A stretch of DNA of 7,746 nt from Treponema sp. (GCA_031275535.1 JAISOR010000216.1:1-7746), one strand, 5' to 3'. Positions 1 to 5,365 are shown, numbered from the stretch's first letter. Numbers and translations: made by a program. Notes: generated by a model from the sequence alone, not told the origin.

Positions 1-414
1 GCAAAATTCTACAACTTTCTTGAGGGAAAACCCTGCAAGGTCCGTCCCGCTCCCTACGATGTGCGGCTCTTTTATGAAGAAGATGAAAGCGACGATACGG
101 TAGTTCAGCCGGATCTGACGGTGATCTGCGACGAAAAAAAACGGGGGCCCGAAGGCGGCCGGGGCGCGCCGGATCTGGTGGTGGAGATCCTCTCGCCCTC
201 CAACACGGTGATAGAAATGGACCGGAAATTCAACCTCTACTTGACGGCGGGCGTGCGGGAATACTGGCTGGCGGCCCCGGAGGAAAAAGTGATCCATATT
301 CACCGCTTCGAGGATGGCAAAATAAGGACCCATATCTATGGCATTGATGACACCGCCCTGTCGGACATACTGCCGGGTCTTGAAATCCCCCTGCAAGCGG
401 TTTTCGCGGAGTAA
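1..414 (+). CDS. Uma2 family (DUF820) PD-(D/E)XK protein, 5' end missing
   Basis: The reading frame is open from the first base and ends at TAA 412-414, so 137 C-terminal residues are visible; family members usually run to about 190, so roughly 50-60 N-terminal residues lie outside. The visible start (FYNFLEGKPC, then RPAPYDVRL) and the later blocks VVQPDLTVICD, GAPDLVVEILSPS and AGVREYWL are the hallmark motifs of the Uma2/DUF820 family. This family has a restriction-endonuclease-like fold. The putative catalytic residues are the Asp of QPDL (visible residue 38), the Glu of VVEILS (62) and the Lys of DRKFNLY (76), all present. The GTG at 61 is internal, not a start, because homology continues upstream of it. 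The biological role of the family is poorly known; members are often multicopy and are annotated as putative endonucleases. There is no obvious functional link to the sugar genes downstream. Confidence 0.88.
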   Translation, partial: AKFYNFLEGKPCKVRPAPYDVRLFYEEDESDDTVVQPDLTVICDEKKRGPEGGRGAPDLVVEILSPSNTVIEMDRKFNLYLTAGVREYWLAAPEEKVIHIHRFEDGKIRTHIYGIDDTALSDILPGLEIPLQAVFAE

Positions 415-476
415 GTACCGGCAGCGGCGGCCGCGTCCCGCTTCCTCCCCATTCCCCATCGCGGACAAAGATTTAC

Positions 477-507
477 TTGATATTCTGTTATTGATGTGCC
501 ATATTAT
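477..507 (+). promoter_or_regulatory. Candidate sigma70 promoter of the ROK-nagA operon
   Basis: TTGATA at 477-482 and TATTAT at 502-507 are separated by 19 bp, slightly longer than ideal. They lie about 50 bp before the ROK start in the only AT-rich stretch of the 140-bp gap after the Uma2 gene. An 8-bp palindrome TTAATTAA (522-529) follows the -10 and falls near the expected initial transcribed region. Inferred from sequence only. Confidence 0.45.
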
Positions 508-554
508 AGGCATTACATCTATTAATTAACCCATTTGGGAGAAAAGAGACCCTT

Positions 555-1853
555 ATGCAGTTCCATAAAATGAATACCGAACCCGAAAAGGGAAATCAAA
601 GTTTCCTCCGCAGCCGCAACACCGCCAAGATACTGCAGGCGATCCGGCAAAACGATTCTTTTTCCCGGATCGATCTGGCGGAACATACGAACCTGGACAA
701 GAAAACGGTCCTGAATATCGTAAACGACCTTTTGGGCAAGGGCATGGTCCGGATATCCGACCGCCTGGCCGACGGGGTGGGCAGGCCCAAGGACATCCTC
801 GCAATAAACGGCGATTACGCCCGGTACGCCGGCATAGACCTGGGGGGAACCCTGCTTTCGGGGGTGGTGGTCAACTATGCGGGGGAGCAGATCGCTTCCC
901 ATGATGTGGAGGTCCATAACGGCATGGAGCCCGATACCTTAATAAAGCTCTGTATATACCTGATGGATAATCTCCTGAAAAAAGCCAAGTTGATGGAGTA
1001 CGGGCTCGGGGGCATCGGCATCTCCTTTCCGGGATTTGTAAGCTCCGCCGCCGCGGGGAGCGTTACCAGCGAGGACCTCCCCAAATGGCAGAACATTCCC
1101 ATCCGGAAAATCTTCCGGGACCGCTATAAACTGCCGGTATATGTGGATGATTGCAGCCGCCTGATGGCCCTGGCGGAACTGTGGTTTGGGAAGGGCCGGG
1201 ATTGTAATAATTTTCTTGCGGCGGATCTGGGCTTTGGTATTGGATGCGGAATCGTCATTGACCGGAAGATTTTCCGGGGAAGCAATGAGAAAAGCGGTGA
1301 AATCGGGCATACCCTGGTGGACATAAACGGCCCTCCCTGTACTTGCGGTTCCCATGGCTGCATAGAGGCCTTTGCCGCGGGCTGGGCCCTGAGCCGCCAG
1401 GCCCAGGAGATAAAACAGCAACACGCCGATACCCTGCTCTTTGAAACCGGCGGAAATAACGCGGAAAGCCCCGGCTTCCGGCAGGTGGTATTGGCGGCGA
1501 ACCTGGGAGATCCCTATTGCCGGGATCTGCTTGTCCGGTCCGGTGAATATATCGGCATCGGGCTTTCCAACGCCATCAGTTTCTTCAATCCCTCCAGGCT
1601 TATCATCGGCGGCCCCTTGATCAAGGACAATGAGATCATGCTGGGTTCCATCGTAAAAACCATCAAAAGCAAATGCATGAAATTGATTCTGGATGATGTG
1701 GATATCACCGCATCGGAACTGAGCAGCAACGCTTCGGCCTGGGGGGCCGGCATCTCCTGTATCCTGGGGGCCGAAAGGGAATTATTCTCCAGTATACAGA
1801 ACCGGCAAAACACCGACAGCGAACCGGTCTTGCATGATACCGCCGCTACTTAG
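555..1853 (+). CDS. ROK family transcriptional regulator (NagC/XylR-like)
   Basis: This 432-residue protein has the regulator architecture of the ROK family. Residues about 18-70 form an N-terminal winged helix-turn-helix (FLRSRNTAKILQAI, then KKTVLNIVNDLLGKG), ending in the usual GRP turn near 76-78. The sugar-kinase-like ROK domain starts with the phosphate-loop motif DLGGT (95-99). The Asp of the sugar site is kept in YVDDCSRLMALAE (D199), where kinases have N-D and NagC/Mlc-type repressors have H-D. E249 and H252 (GEIGH) plus C262, C264 and C269 (CTCGSHGC) form the ROK signature and structural zinc site. ATG 555 follows a GGGAGA (537-542) about 12 bp upstream; an alternative ATG lies at 570. 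It probably senses a sugar or sugar phosphate and controls the nagA-like gene 15 bp downstream, and perhaps the divergent genes beyond. Effector and operator are unknown. Confidence 0.92.
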   Translation: MQFHKMNTEPEKGNQSFLRSRNTAKILQAIRQNDSFSRIDLAEHTNLDKKTVLNIVNDLLGKGMVRISDRLADGVGRPKDILAINGDYARYAGIDLGGTLLSGVVVNYAGEQIASHDVEVHNGMEPDTLIKLCIYLMDNLLKKAKLMEYGLGGIGISFPGFVSSAAAGSVTSEDLPKWQNIPIRKIFRDRYKLPVYVDDCSRLMALAELWFGKGRDCNNFLAADLGFGIGCGIVIDRKIFRGSNEKSGEIGHTLVDINGPPCTCGSHGCIEAFAAGWALSRQAQEIKQQHADTLLFETGGNNAESPGFRQVVLAANLGDPYCRDLLVRSGEYIGIGLSNAISFFNPSRLIIGGPLIKDNEIMLGSIVKTIKSKCMKLILDDVDITASELSSNASAWGAGISCILGAERELFSSIQNRQNTDSEPVLHDTAAT

Positions 1854-1868
1854 AGAAAGGAGTATGCC

Positions 1869-3032
1869 ATGAAAGCAATCGTCAACACGAAACTGATCCT
1901 CATGGACCGCATCATCTGGGACGGGGTTGTTCTCTTTGAGGGCGGAAAGATCCTCCGTGCCGGCCCCGCCGGGGAAGTAAGCGTCCCCGAAAACTGTGAA
2001 CGTATCGATGCGGGGGGCCTTTACACCGGCCCCGGTTTTGTGGATATCCATACCCACGGAGGCGGGGGCCATTGGTTCCACGAAGAGCCGGTGGAGGCGG
2101 CGGCCCACTTTCTTTCCCATGGCGAGACCTTTATCCTGCCGGCGCTGTACTTTAGTTTAACCCTGGAAGGGTATCTGGAAGGGATCCGCTGTATCCGGGG
2201 GGCGATGGAACAGGGGCAGGGTCCCGCCCGGGCTATCGGGGGCATCTATATGGAGGGCCCCTACCTTAATCCCGGGTACGGGGCGGACAAGCTGAATAAC
2301 CCCTGGCAGGGTCCGCCGGACCCGAAGCAGTATATGGCCCTGCTGGAGGCCGGGCGGGACCTCTTTAAGGTCCACTGCGTAGCGCCGGAACGGGACGGGG
2401 TGGAGGACTTTGTGCGGGCCGCCGCCGGGCCGGGGGTGGTTTTCTCCGTGGCCCACAGCGAAGCCTATCCGGACCGCATAGAGCCCCTCTTTCGTTACGG
2501 CTTACGGCTCATCACCCACTTCAACGATGCCACCGGAGCGGTGGTCCGGTATCCCGAGGTCCGGGGAGTGGGCCCCGACGAAATGGCGCTGCTCCAAAGC
2601 GATATGTATACCGAACTCATCTGCGATTCCCGGGGGGTTCATGTGGACCCCTGGATGCTCCGGATGGTGTTGAAGGTAAAGGACCGGGAACGGATCATCC
2701 TGATTTCGGACAGTACCGAATTTAACGGGCCGGACCCGGTGACCTTTGAACCGGCGCCGGATCTAAGATACGATTTTGATGAACAGATTGCCGGAACCTG
2801 CCTGACCATGGATGCGGCCTGCCGTAATATGATGCAGCATACCGGGGCGGGGCTCTGCGATGTATTCCGCTTCGCGGCCTTAAACCCCGCCACCCTCCTG
2901 GGGATGCAGTACGAGATCGGCAGCATCCGGGAAGGGGCCCGGGCCAACCTGGTCGTGGTGGACGATACGGTCACGGTGAAGCGGGTGTTTCTGGAGGGGG
3001 AGGAGATCCATCCGGCCCTTACTCCCCTATAA
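1869..3032 (+). CDS. nagA: Divergent N-acetylglucosamine-6-phosphate deacetylase (NagA family amidohydrolase)
   Basis: NagA-family enzymes remove the acetyl group from N-acetylhexosamine 6-phosphates in the cytoplasm, feeding amino sugars toward glycolysis. This 387-residue protein has normal family length and layout. It shows a small N-terminal beta domain, the metal motif PGFVDIHTHGGGG (H61, H63), the metal Glu in MEGPYLNP (E129), metal His in VAHSEA (H196) and THFNDA (H217), substrate His in RGVHVDP (H258) and the catalytic Asp in LISDSTEFNG (D281). The C-terminal AGTCLTMDAACRNM and NPATLLG blocks also fit. Several usually strict motifs are altered: GxHxEGP is GIYMEGP, GHSNA is AHSEA, THLYNAM is THFNDAT, and ADGIHV is CDSRGVHV with two extra residues. 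The substrate may therefore differ from GlcNAc-6-P. A strong ribosome site AAGGAG (1857-1862) lies 6 bp before the ATG; co-transcription with the ROK gene is likely. Confidence 0.85.
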   Translation: MKAIVNTKLILMDRIIWDGVVLFEGGKILRAGPAGEVSVPENCERIDAGGLYTGPGFVDIHTHGGGGHWFHEEPVEAAAHFLSHGETFILPALYFSLTLEGYLEGIRCIRGAMEQGQGPARAIGGIYMEGPYLNPGYGADKLNNPWQGPPDPKQYMALLEAGRDLFKVHCVAPERDGVEDFVRAAAGPGVVFSVAHSEAYPDRIEPLFRYGLRLITHFNDATGAVVRYPEVRGVGPDEMALLQSDMYTELICDSRGVHVDPWMLRMVLKVKDRERIILISDSTEFNGPDPVTFEPAPDLRYDFDEQIAGTCLTMDAACRNMMQHTGAGLCDVFRFAALNPATLLGMQYEIGSIREGARANLVVVDDTVTVKRVFLEGEEIHPALTPL

Positions 3033-3519
3033 CCACCACCTGCACGGTGCGTTTACGGGCCCGGACCTGATCCCAGTCAACAAAATAGGTATACCCGAAT
3101 TCGCCCAGATCCAGACTGCCCTTCTCTATGGCCATGGTTTCCGAGCGGCCAAAAATACAGGAACGCAGGTGCCCGTCGGTATTCAGGCTGGTCCAGGGTC
3201 CCGGTTCGCCAACGCTGTTGCCGAACTCAACGTGTTTTGGGCCGGGATGCAGATACTGGTTTTCCACCCGGCAGGTGGGAATCAGCTTTTCCATGATATT
3301 ACAAATATCCTGTTGCAGATATTCCAGGCCAAAATAGGTCTGATCGTGGGAACATTCCTGAATAAGAACCGAACAGGTGGTATGGTGGGAATAGAGCGTA
3401 CAGATCCCCTCTTGTATACCGGAGGCGGCCACGATCTCCTTGACCTGGGCGGTAACATTGTGAAAAGTCGGATGGGCTCCTTCGGATTGTACTTCAAAAC
3501 TTTTACGGACCATTTTCAT
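3019..3519 (-). CDS. YjbQ/UPF0047 family protein
   Basis: This 166-residue protein belongs to the YjbQ (UPF0047) family, sometimes annotated as a secondary thiamine-phosphate synthase because the E. coli member can weakly replace ThiE; the true function is unsettled. Recognisable family blocks are GICTLYSHHTTCSVLIQE (H46 in the HTT motif), the core NTDGHLRSCIFGRSE (D115, H117), the strand EKGSLDLGEFGYTYFVDWD and the C-terminal RTVQVVVIGE. It is about 25-30 residues longer than the usual 135-140, mostly through an insertion before the NTDGH core (about residues 88-111). ATG 3519 has AGGAG about 8 bp upstream; a second in-frame ATG is at 3513. It lies 48 bp downstream of the TIM-like gene on the same strand, so it is probably in that operon. 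Its last 14 bp overlap the end of the convergent nagA gene. Confidence 0.82.
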   Translation of the reverse strand: MKMVRKSFEVQSEGAHPTFHNVTAQVKEIVAASGIQEGICTLYSHHTTCSVLIQECSHDQTYFGLEYLQQDICNIMEKLIPTCRVENQYLHPGPKHVEFGNSVGEPGPWTSLNTDGHLRSCIFGRSETMAIEKGSLDLGEFGYTYFVDWDQVRARKRTVQVVVIGE

Positions 3520-3545
3520 AATTTCTTCTCCTGATTATATTCGCA

Positions 3546-3559
3546 GAGGGGTTTCCCTC
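3546..3559 (-). repeat. Short hairpin between the TIM-like and yjbQ-like genes
   Basis: GAGGG (3546-3550) and CCCTC (3555-3559) form a perfect 5-bp stem with a 4-nt loop inside the 48-bp gap of the minus-strand gene pair. It has no T-run, so it is not a convincing terminator. It could be a weak processing or stability hairpin, or chance. Confidence 0.25.
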
Positions 3560-3567
3560 AGGCGGTA

Positions 3568-4272
3568 CTATTTCTTATGACGCGCGTCCCAGGCGCGGCG
3601 CAGCGCCCCGAGCATTTCATCTACCATGGCGGCCCGGTCCGCCGCATTGGCAACCCCGCTGGATGAACCGGTTGCCTCGGCGCCGGCATAAATGACCCTA
3701 TACACATCCTCTCCGCTGCTGATGCCCGCGCTTTGCAGGACAAGGATGCCGGGATCCACGGATTTTATCGCCTCAATAGAGGCCTTTACATAATCCATGC
3801 CGCTGGTCTTGCCGGTACCGATGAGCCCGGTCGGTTCCGCCACGATAATATCGGGACGCAGCCTGGCTATGGCCTCAGCCTGGGCCACCGTATCGGCGCA
3901 TACGAGACTCAAGAGCCCGGCCTCATCGGCCCGGCGGATCGTCTGTTCCAGGATGTTCAGGCTCACCGGTTTTTCGCAGTGGTTGATCATAACCCCCGCG
4001 GCCCCCGCGGCGATCAGGGATTCGGGCAAAACATCGGCCACCCCCCGGCCCGGGCGTATGGGGTCCATGTGGGGGGCAAATACCAGGATATGTTTTACCG
4101 CCCCCGCGATCCGCCGGATATCCACCAGGGGAGCGGTAAAGAGAACATCCACCTGATACTTGGCGGCCGCCTCATCCGCGGCCAGGGCCAGGGCGAATAC
4201 ATCATCGCCATAGAGATACGACTTTGGCCCAATCTCAAAAAAAGGCGCCCTTAGGGACCGTTTTCTATTCAT
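3568..4272 (-). CDS. Archaeal-type triose-phosphate isomerase-like protein (sugar-phosphate isomerase)
   Basis: The 234-residue product resembles the short archaeal-type TIM rather than the roughly 250-residue bacterial enzyme. Matching blocks are the DVLFTAPLVDIRRIAG strand, FAPHMDPIRPGRG (compare archaeal AQHVDPIxPGSHTG), LPESLIAAGAAGVMINHCEK, LLSLVCADT, VAEPTGLIGTG and the phosphate-binding SAGISSGEDV. The TIM catalytic residues are present: Lys17 (GPKSY), His98 (INHCEK) and Glu146 (VAEPTG). The usual Asn of the N-x-K motif is replaced by Gly15. The frame extends to ATG 4362, but I chose ATG 4272: it has AGTGAGGG 5 bp upstream, a promoter ends just before it, and homology begins soon after. 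It probably isomerises a phosphorylated aldose/ketose in the local pathway; whether it is a true TIM or a paralogue with another substrate cannot be told from sequence. It leads an operon with the yjbQ-like gene and is divergent from the SIS gene. Confidence 0.82.
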   Translation of the reverse strand: MNRKRSLRAPFFEIGPKSYLYGDDVFALALAADEAAAKYQVDVLFTAPLVDIRRIAGAVKHILVFAPHMDPIRPGRGVADVLPESLIAAGAAGVMINHCEKPVSLNILEQTIRRADEAGLLSLVCADTVAQAEAIARLRPDIIVAEPTGLIGTGKTSGMDYVKASIEAIKSVDPGILVLQSAGISSGEDVYRVIYAGAEATGSSSGVANAADRAAMVDEMLGALRRAWDARHKK

Positions 4273-4288
4273 AATAGCCCTCACTCTC

Positions 4289-4320
4289 ATTATATTATCA
4301 TAAAGAAAATAAAAAGTCAA
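4289..4320 (-). promoter_or_regulatory. Candidate sigma70 promoter of the TIM-like/yjbQ-like operon
   Basis: Read on the minus strand, TTGACT (4320-4315) is followed by TAATAT (4297-4292) at 17 bp and by a perfect TATAAT (4294-4289) at 20 bp. Transcription would begin near 4282-4285, giving a leader of only about 10-13 nt that still contains the GAGGG ribosome site. This supports the start codon at 4272. Confidence 0.6.
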
Positions 4321-4343
4321 TAATATTTTCTTTAAATTTACTA

Positions 4344-4359
4344 TTGATTTTCTAATCGA
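4344..4359. promoter_or_regulatory. Imperfect inverted repeat over the SIS promoter -35 (candidate operator)
   Basis: TTGATT and AATCGA form a 6-4-6 inverted repeat with one mismatch around TTCT. The inner GATT/AATC is perfect. It covers the -35 and the start of the spacer, a position suited to a repressor. The first ten bases, TTGATTTTCT, match TTGATATTCT at the ROK promoter (477-486) in nine of ten positions, but the TTGA part of both is simply the -35 element. Confidence 0.3.
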
Positions 4360-4372
4360 CAAATTCTATGAT
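4344..4372 (+). promoter_or_regulatory. Candidate sigma70 promoter of the SIS-domain gene
   Basis: TTGATT (4344-4349) and TATGAT (4367-4372) are separated by exactly 17 bp, about 60 bp upstream of the SIS start. Its -35 element is 23 bp from that of the minus-strand promoter, so the two promoters lie back to back. A regulator bound between them could control both operons. Confidence 0.6.
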
Positions 4373-4434
4373 TTAAACCGGAACAAGTCCGATCCTAATG
4401 TGGACGGGTAAATTAGGGAACCAGGGGGAAAGGG

Positions 4435-5031
4435 ATGAACAAAAAATCCTGGGAACAGGCAATACAGGCTTTTTCGATAGAATCCGCATCCTTGACGGCC
4501 GCGGTTGGGCATATTGATAGAAGGGCCTTTGGCCACGCGGTGGATGCGCTGAAAAGGGCGGAACGGATTGCCGCCAGCGGCTGCGGCCATTCGGGTATCG
4601 CGTGCAGGCATTTTGCCCATCTCATGTGCTGCATCGAGCGTCCCGCCCGCTTTCTTTCCCCCGCGGAGGCGATCCATGGCGGCATGGGCTTTATCCAAAA
4701 GGGGGACGTTTTGCTCCTGGCCTCCCGGGGGGGCCAAACCGCCGAACTTCTGCCAATCCTGAGGATTGGCAGGGAAAAGGGAGCGGTCCTCATCGGCGTC
4801 ACGGAGAATCTAAGTTCCCCCCTGGCGCTGGATACCGACGTGGTCCTAAAAATGTACGTGGAGCGCGAAACGGACCGGTACAACACCCAGGGAACAAGTA
4901 GCTTTTGTGTACTCAACGCGATTTTCGACGCCCTGCAAACGGCGCTGATTGAGGAAACAGGGTTCCGCAGCGAACAGTTTGCCCATATCCATCCGGGCGG
5001 GGCGGTGGGGAAACGGCTGAACAGGGGATAG
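4435..5031 (+). CDS. SIS-domain sugar-phosphate isomerase-like protein (KpsF/KdsD type, no CBS domains)
   Basis: The 198-residue protein is one SIS (sugar isomerase) domain. It resembles arabinose-5-phosphate isomerases (KdsD/KpsF/GutQ) in SGCGHSGIACRHFAHLM (48-64), FLSPAEAIHGGMGFIQKGDV (73-92), the SRGGQTAELLPIL segment from 97, GTSSFCVLNAIFDALQTALI and the C-terminal FAHIHPGGAVGKRL with H186. It lacks the two CBS domains of full-length KdsD; SIS-only members exist. Two signature positions differ: the catalytic Lys in the KdsD motif GKSG is His52 (GHSG), and the phosphate-binding SNSGE is SRGGQ. The Glu residues corresponding to KdsD E111 and E152 seem retained (E104, and E of VERETD). It probably binds a phosphosugar and may isomerise it, but calling it KdsD would overreach. 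ATG 4435 follows AGGGGG (4423-4428) by 6 bp. It is monocistronic here and divergent from the TIM-like gene. Confidence 0.83.
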   Translation: MNKKSWEQAIQAFSIESASLTAAVGHIDRRAFGHAVDALKRAERIAASGCGHSGIACRHFAHLMCCIERPARFLSPAEAIHGGMGFIQKGDVLLLASRGGQTAELLPILRIGREKGAVLIGVTENLSSPLALDTDVVLKMYVERETDRYNTQGTSSFCVLNAIFDALQTALIEETGFRSEQFAHIHPGGAVGKRLNRG

Positions 5032-5040
5032 AGGGGCAGA

Positions 5041-5114
5041 CAGTAATTCCATATTTGAACGAAAAAATGGCCTGGGCGGGTTATCTTTCTCCCTTTTTGG
5101 AATTACTGGTTTTT
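5041..5114 (+). terminator. Large inverted repeat followed by T-run (possible terminator of the SIS gene)
   Basis: Arms 5041-5051 (CAGTAATTCCA) and 5098-5108 (TGGAATTACTG) are perfectly complementary over 11 bp and enclose 46 nt. TTTTT follows at 5110-5114. The loop can add an AAAAA/TTTTT pairing and GGG/CCC. The position, 9 bp after the SIS stop codon, suits a terminator, but the AT-rich stem and large loop are atypical. It could equally be a protein-binding repeat or a remnant of a small mobile element; no target-site duplication is seen. Confidence 0.4.
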
Positions 5115-5134
5115 ATGATGGGTTCTCTATAGTA

Positions 5135-5202
5135 AAAAACGATGAAACAACTTTTTTAAGTATAATACAAAAAGGAAACCAACCGGTTGTTTCATCATTT
5201 TT
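5135..5202. repeat. 17-bp near-perfect inverted repeat around a TATAAT-containing loop
   Basis: GATGAAACAAC (5141-5151) and GTTGTTTCATC (5186-5196) are perfect 11-bp complements. Beyond one C/A mismatch the pairing continues with AAAAA (5135-5139) against TTTTT (5198-5202). The 34-nt centre holds TATAAT (5161-5166) without a good -35. With A-run, stem and T-run it is symmetrical, so it could be a bidirectional terminator, paired operator half-sites about 45 bp apart, or a small structured RNA. Its total length of 68 nt equals that of the structure just upstream. Confidence 0.45.
5180..5189. promoter_or_regulatory. CAACCGGTTG palindrome (LacI-like operator candidate)
   Basis: This is a perfect 10-bp palindrome with a central CpG. 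GAAA (5175-5178) and TTTC (5190-5193) flank it symmetrically apart from one extra C. Central-CG palindromes are typical of LacI-family operators, and a LacI-family gene lies at 7053. It also overlaps the right arm of the larger inverted repeat. Assignment is speculative. Confidence 0.3.
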
Positions 5203-5298
5203 CAGATTGGAGGGCTTGCTTTTCAAGAAATTGCTTCGAATTCGGTGATACTCGATTAGGGCCCCGGCCTCCTGAATGTGTTTTTCGTAATAATACTA

Positions 5299-5328
5299 TT
5301 GACAATAATATATAATATAAAATAATAT
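5299..5328 (+). promoter_or_regulatory. Candidate sigma70 promoter of ald-lrp
   Basis: A consensus TTGACA (5299-5304) is followed at 18 bp by TAATAT (5323-5328), with TATAAA (5326-5331) as an alternative -10. The -35 lies inside an 11-nt palindrome TATTG-A-CAATA (5297-5307). TCGTAAT (5285-5291) and ATTACGA (5335-5341) bracket the promoter as a 7-bp inverted repeat. The region between is almost pure A/T, the kind of DNA favoured by Lrp-type proteins, so autoregulation by the downstream Lrp-like protein is plausible. Confidence 0.6.
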
Positions 5329-5365
5329 AAATTAATTACGATTCTCGTATTATACAGGAGGTTCT

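Larger units (their letters stand above)
5032..5365. other. 334-bp intergenic region between the SIS gene and ald
   Basis: I see no credible coding frame on either strand. In order it contains a 68-nt inverted-repeat structure (5041-5108), a second 68-nt inverted-repeat structure (5135-5202) with a CAACCGGTTG palindrome, a stretch of mixed composition (5203-5290) with no structure I trust, and the very AT-rich ald promoter (5285-5350). It is the longest gene-free stretch in the window and much longer than an ordinary promoter needs. Confidence 0.7.

Noticed and set aside
939..1424. 161-codon open frame antisense to the ROK gene
   Set aside because: The opposite strand encodes intact ROK motifs across the same interval, and the antisense product has no family features.
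3733..4254. 173-codon open frame antisense to the TIM-like gene
   Set aside because: It lies wholly opposite a gene with clear homology, and its composition looks like a codon-mirror of that gene with no recognisable motifs.
4273..4362. Upstream extension of the TIM-like gene to ATG 4362 (30 more residues)
   Set aside because: The added residues are encoded by very AT-rich DNA that contains the TATAAT and TTGACT promoter elements, and they have no counterpart in archaeal-type TIMs. ATG 4272 has its own ribosome site.
5209..5285. GGAGG/CCTCC pairing followed by TTTTT as another terminator
   Set aside because: The 5-bp stem is separated by more than 50 nt and the T-run begins 8 nt after the arm, which is too weak to distinguish from chance.
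5290..5350. AT-rich tract as a replication origin or attachment site
   Set aside because: There are no DnaA-box clusters, iterons or integrase gene, and a consensus promoter upstream of ald explains the composition.
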